Shown piece by piece: positions 62,116 to 64,000 of a DNA stretch of 64,000 nt. The position numbers and the translations under genes are program-made. The DNA is from Sphagnum magellanicum (taxonomy: Eukaryota > Streptophyta > Sphagnopsida > Sphagnales > Sphagnaceae), in NCBI GenBank assembly GCA_021904315.1, contig CM038912.1, positions 15,525,061 through 15,589,060 on the forward strand. The letters run 5' to 3'. Position 1 is the stretch's first letter, and the number at the start of each line of letters is the position of its first letter. The notes below the pieces were generated by a model. The model saw only the letters and a program-made list of their open reading frames with translations. It made no database searches and was not told where the DNA came from.

Positions 62116-63245
62116 CTAGGAAGTCTCGAGGAGATTATCAAGATAGAGGTTGAGGAAGTAGCGACCCGTGGATTGCACATCTAGCCTCTTCTGCCGAGGC
62201 TCATACTTGCCTCTGCGTAACTGGTATCGGTATGTCACTCCTGACACTACATACAGCTCTCCTTTCACCTCCACTGTCTCCCCACATTGTGTGTTCTATA
62301 CACACCCACACTCAGAAACTGGAATTAGAAATCTGAAATCAGAAGTGTGAGCAAAACTGTGGAAGGGTGAAACCTTGAGAAAAGAAACACCCACATATGT
62401 ATTGTTATTGAAATGTCAACTGCCAAATCAGAGAGAAAAAATCTTTGCTGAAATTGGATCAGCCCATGAAAAGCATTTCTCTGCAATCTCTGAAGTTGGC
62501 TTGATTTGAAGTCAGTTTCAATTCCTTGACAGTTTTGTTTTGTCTTTTCTTAATGACTGCAGGATTGCACAATGTCCCTAAAACAATGTTACTGCCACTC
62601 TGCTGCCAACAAAATGTCCAAAGGTGCAGTAACATGTTCCAGAGATCTCTGGAACCCTGGACGCACTCTGAAACCGTTGCAGTAGGAAAATGACAAAAGA
62701 GATTTGGAAACTCACTGGAGGCAAGCTATGGATACCCAAATGACGAGGTGGTGGACTGACAACTGTCACATGGTACAGCAATGGTGATTCTCTCTCTCCA
62801 CGTTCCCTCTTTTTGCAAATGACCTCCACTGGCTTCGGCTGCTGCACCAAATTCCACTAAAACATTGTCATCCTCGGTGCAGTTTCTGAGTCCAGGTTTG
62901 GTCACATCACCAAATTTGATGCTATCACAGTTTTTAGGGTTTAGCTCAATTCTTTGCAAAGCTCCATCAACGACAATCTGATAGATCAAGTTGCATAAGA
63001 AAAAAAACACAATTGAATTGCTTTGCAGTCTGCTTGAAAATGCAGCAATCTTATGTGCAACAACAGCGGCTACATAAGAAGAACAATCCAAAGGAAAATG
63101 AGGTGCACATGATTGAGAGATGGTTTTTTCTTACTGCAAGAATTCTGCCACGAGAATGTCGAGTCTGCTCAAACACTGTAGCACTTGTTGATGATCCTAA
63201 CACTAGATTTGAAGAATGTGCAGAACAAATCAATTCCCCTGCCAT
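62116..63245 (-). CDS. Conserved-looking small plant protein of unknown function
   Basis: Preferred model, minus strand: exons 63245-63135, 62977-62906, 62856-62716 and 62295-62116. All junctions are phase 0 with GT-AG ends, giving 167 residues. A further 25-codon stretch (62667-62593) could be included without shifting the frame; I leave it out because LPP joined to NTQCGETVEV reads more naturally. Sequence blocks: a Ser/Arg-rich N terminus (SSNLVLGSSTSATVFEQ) that could be a plastid transit peptide, PKPVEVICKKRERGERESPL, LLYHVTVVSPPPRHLGIHS, then VTYRYQLRRGKYEPRQKRLD and STGRYFLNLYLDNLLETS at the end. The C terminus looks strongly conserved, but I cannot name the family or role. The 49-base intron (62,905-62,857) is very short for a plant. 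Confidence 0.65.
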
Positions 63246-63479
63246 TTGCTGCCTGCCTGGTTGCCTGCCTGCAAGAAAGGAAAACCTTCATTCTCTCTCT
63301 TTCACACAAACCCTCAATGGTTGTTGGGTGCACTCTTGGAAAGAAGAAAGAGGAGAATTGAATTAAAAATCTGCAAGAATGTGTGAAGGAAAAAAAACTT
63401 GTCAGTTTTGAATCCTTCCAGAAACTGAAAAATTTCAAGAGTTTGGTTTGCAGGCTTGGTATGTATGCTTCAACAAATG

Positions 63480-63715
63480 AAGCCTCTCTTCTTCTTCTTC
63501 TTCTTCTTTTTATCGATTGTTCTGTTGCAGACACAGAAAAATTTCCCGTTCTGATTCTCTCTTTTGATTCCTATCTTGAAGAAAACAAAAAAACCTCTCA
63601 TCTCTTCTTCTTCTTGTTGATTGTTTTGTTGCAGTCAGAGAAGTTTTTTCCAAGCTGCTTCTCTCTTCTGATTCCTGTCTTGAAAAAAAACAAAGAAAAA
63701 ACCTCTCTCATCTCC
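63480..63715. repeat. ~117-base tandem duplication in the upstream region
   Basis: Copies at about 63,480-63,597 and 63,598-63,715 share CTCTTCTTCTTCTT, GATTGTT-TGTTGCAG, TTCTGATT and CTGTCTTGAA-AAAACAAA-AAAACCTCTC. It lies in the presumed leader or promoter of the minus-strand gene. Confidence 0.75.
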
Positions 63716-63824
63716 TACTGTCTTGTTTACACGATAGACTCCCAACTGCAAACTGAAATACACAGTCTACTACAGAGACAGGCGTGAAGATGATGACATC
63801 GCACAAATCCAAAACAAAAAAGAT

Positions 63825-63827
<3 letters not shown>

Positions 63828-63868
<41 letters not shown>
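63828..63868 (-). repeat. (GA)n microsatellite, CT-rich on the gene strand
   Basis: About 20 GA units on the + strand. On the minus strand it is a (CT)n run about 590 bases before the ATG of the 62-63 kb gene, like the CT tract in the AP2 leader. Confidence 0.9.
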
Positions 63869-63870
<2 letters not shown>

Positions 63871-64000
63871 TTATAAGATTCGACTGCTCCATTATTATTG
63901 CAGCAATGAAGAAGAAAAACACAAACTTCTGGAGGGAGGGAAGAGAAATACCTGAAGAAGAAGGCGCTAGAGTCGAGAGAGAAGCCTCGTTGTGATTCTT

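Noticed and set aside
62593-62667. Alternative reading VRPGFQRSLEHVTAPLDILL on the minus strand
   Set aside because: It cannot join the final exon in phase with any GT-AG pair; the final exon must begin at phase 0.
1-64000. CRISPR arrays, operons, rRNA or clear tRNA genes
   Set aside because: No regular spacer-repeat array or rRNA sequence was seen, and the gene structures are eukaryotic. tRNA genes cannot be excluded by eye.

Overview
The window looks like nuclear DNA of a land plant. Evidence: a DREB-type AP2/ERF gene, a PLATZ gene, a plant-type ARPC4 (Arp2/3 subunit), a membrane-associated kinase regulator (MAKR) relic, plant TTTAGGG telomere-type repeats, GT-AG introns of about 50 to 1,000 bases, and long AT-rich stretches full of decayed transposons. 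Nothing in the sequence fixes the species; a seed-free plant or other non-angiosperm is my guess only.

Layout. 1-2.7 kb: repeat-rich flank ending in a triplicated promoter-like block. 3.1-4.6 kb: TATA box, CT-rich leader and an intact intronless AP2/DREB gene (+). 4.6-13.7 kb: AT-rich DNA with a dead pogo/Tigger-like DDE transposase (+) and its degenerate repeat tail, closing with an interstitial telomere-like block. 14.8-16.5 kb: a broken MAKR/BKI1-like gene (-). 17.9-19.6 kb: a dead element-like ORF (-). 20.6-23.9 kb: a complete eight-exon ARPC4 gene (-), 169 aa. 24-26 kb: tandem repeats and a repeat family carrying palindromic CArG-type sites. 26.7-27.8 kb: an intronless PLATZ gene (+). 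30.9-42.1 kb: a large multi-exon gene (+) of about 1,840 codons, probably an alpha-solenoid protein, not firmly identified, with one in-frame stop. 42-58 kb: gene-poor DNA with a dead DUF4371/hAT-like transposase and minisatellites. 59.5-60.6 kb: three-exon ribosomal protein eL28 gene (+) behind a telo-box repeat array. 62.1-63.2 kb: a small conserved-looking plant gene (-), possibly plastid-targeted.

The genes are not an operon or cluster of one pathway. They are independent housekeeping genes (ARPC4, eL28, the large solenoid gene, the small 62-63 kb gene) and two transcription factors (DREB, PLATZ). The most notable items are the unidentified large gene with phase-consistent exons, one nonsense codon and two likely GC-AG introns; a roughly 260-base dispersed repeat sitting upstream of two separate genes; a triplicated telo-box promoter at the eL28 gene; a PLATZ protein missing one expected zinc-binding cysteine; and the decayed MAKR locus. 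Exon coordinates were read by eye from splice sites and reading-frame phase, not from transcripts.
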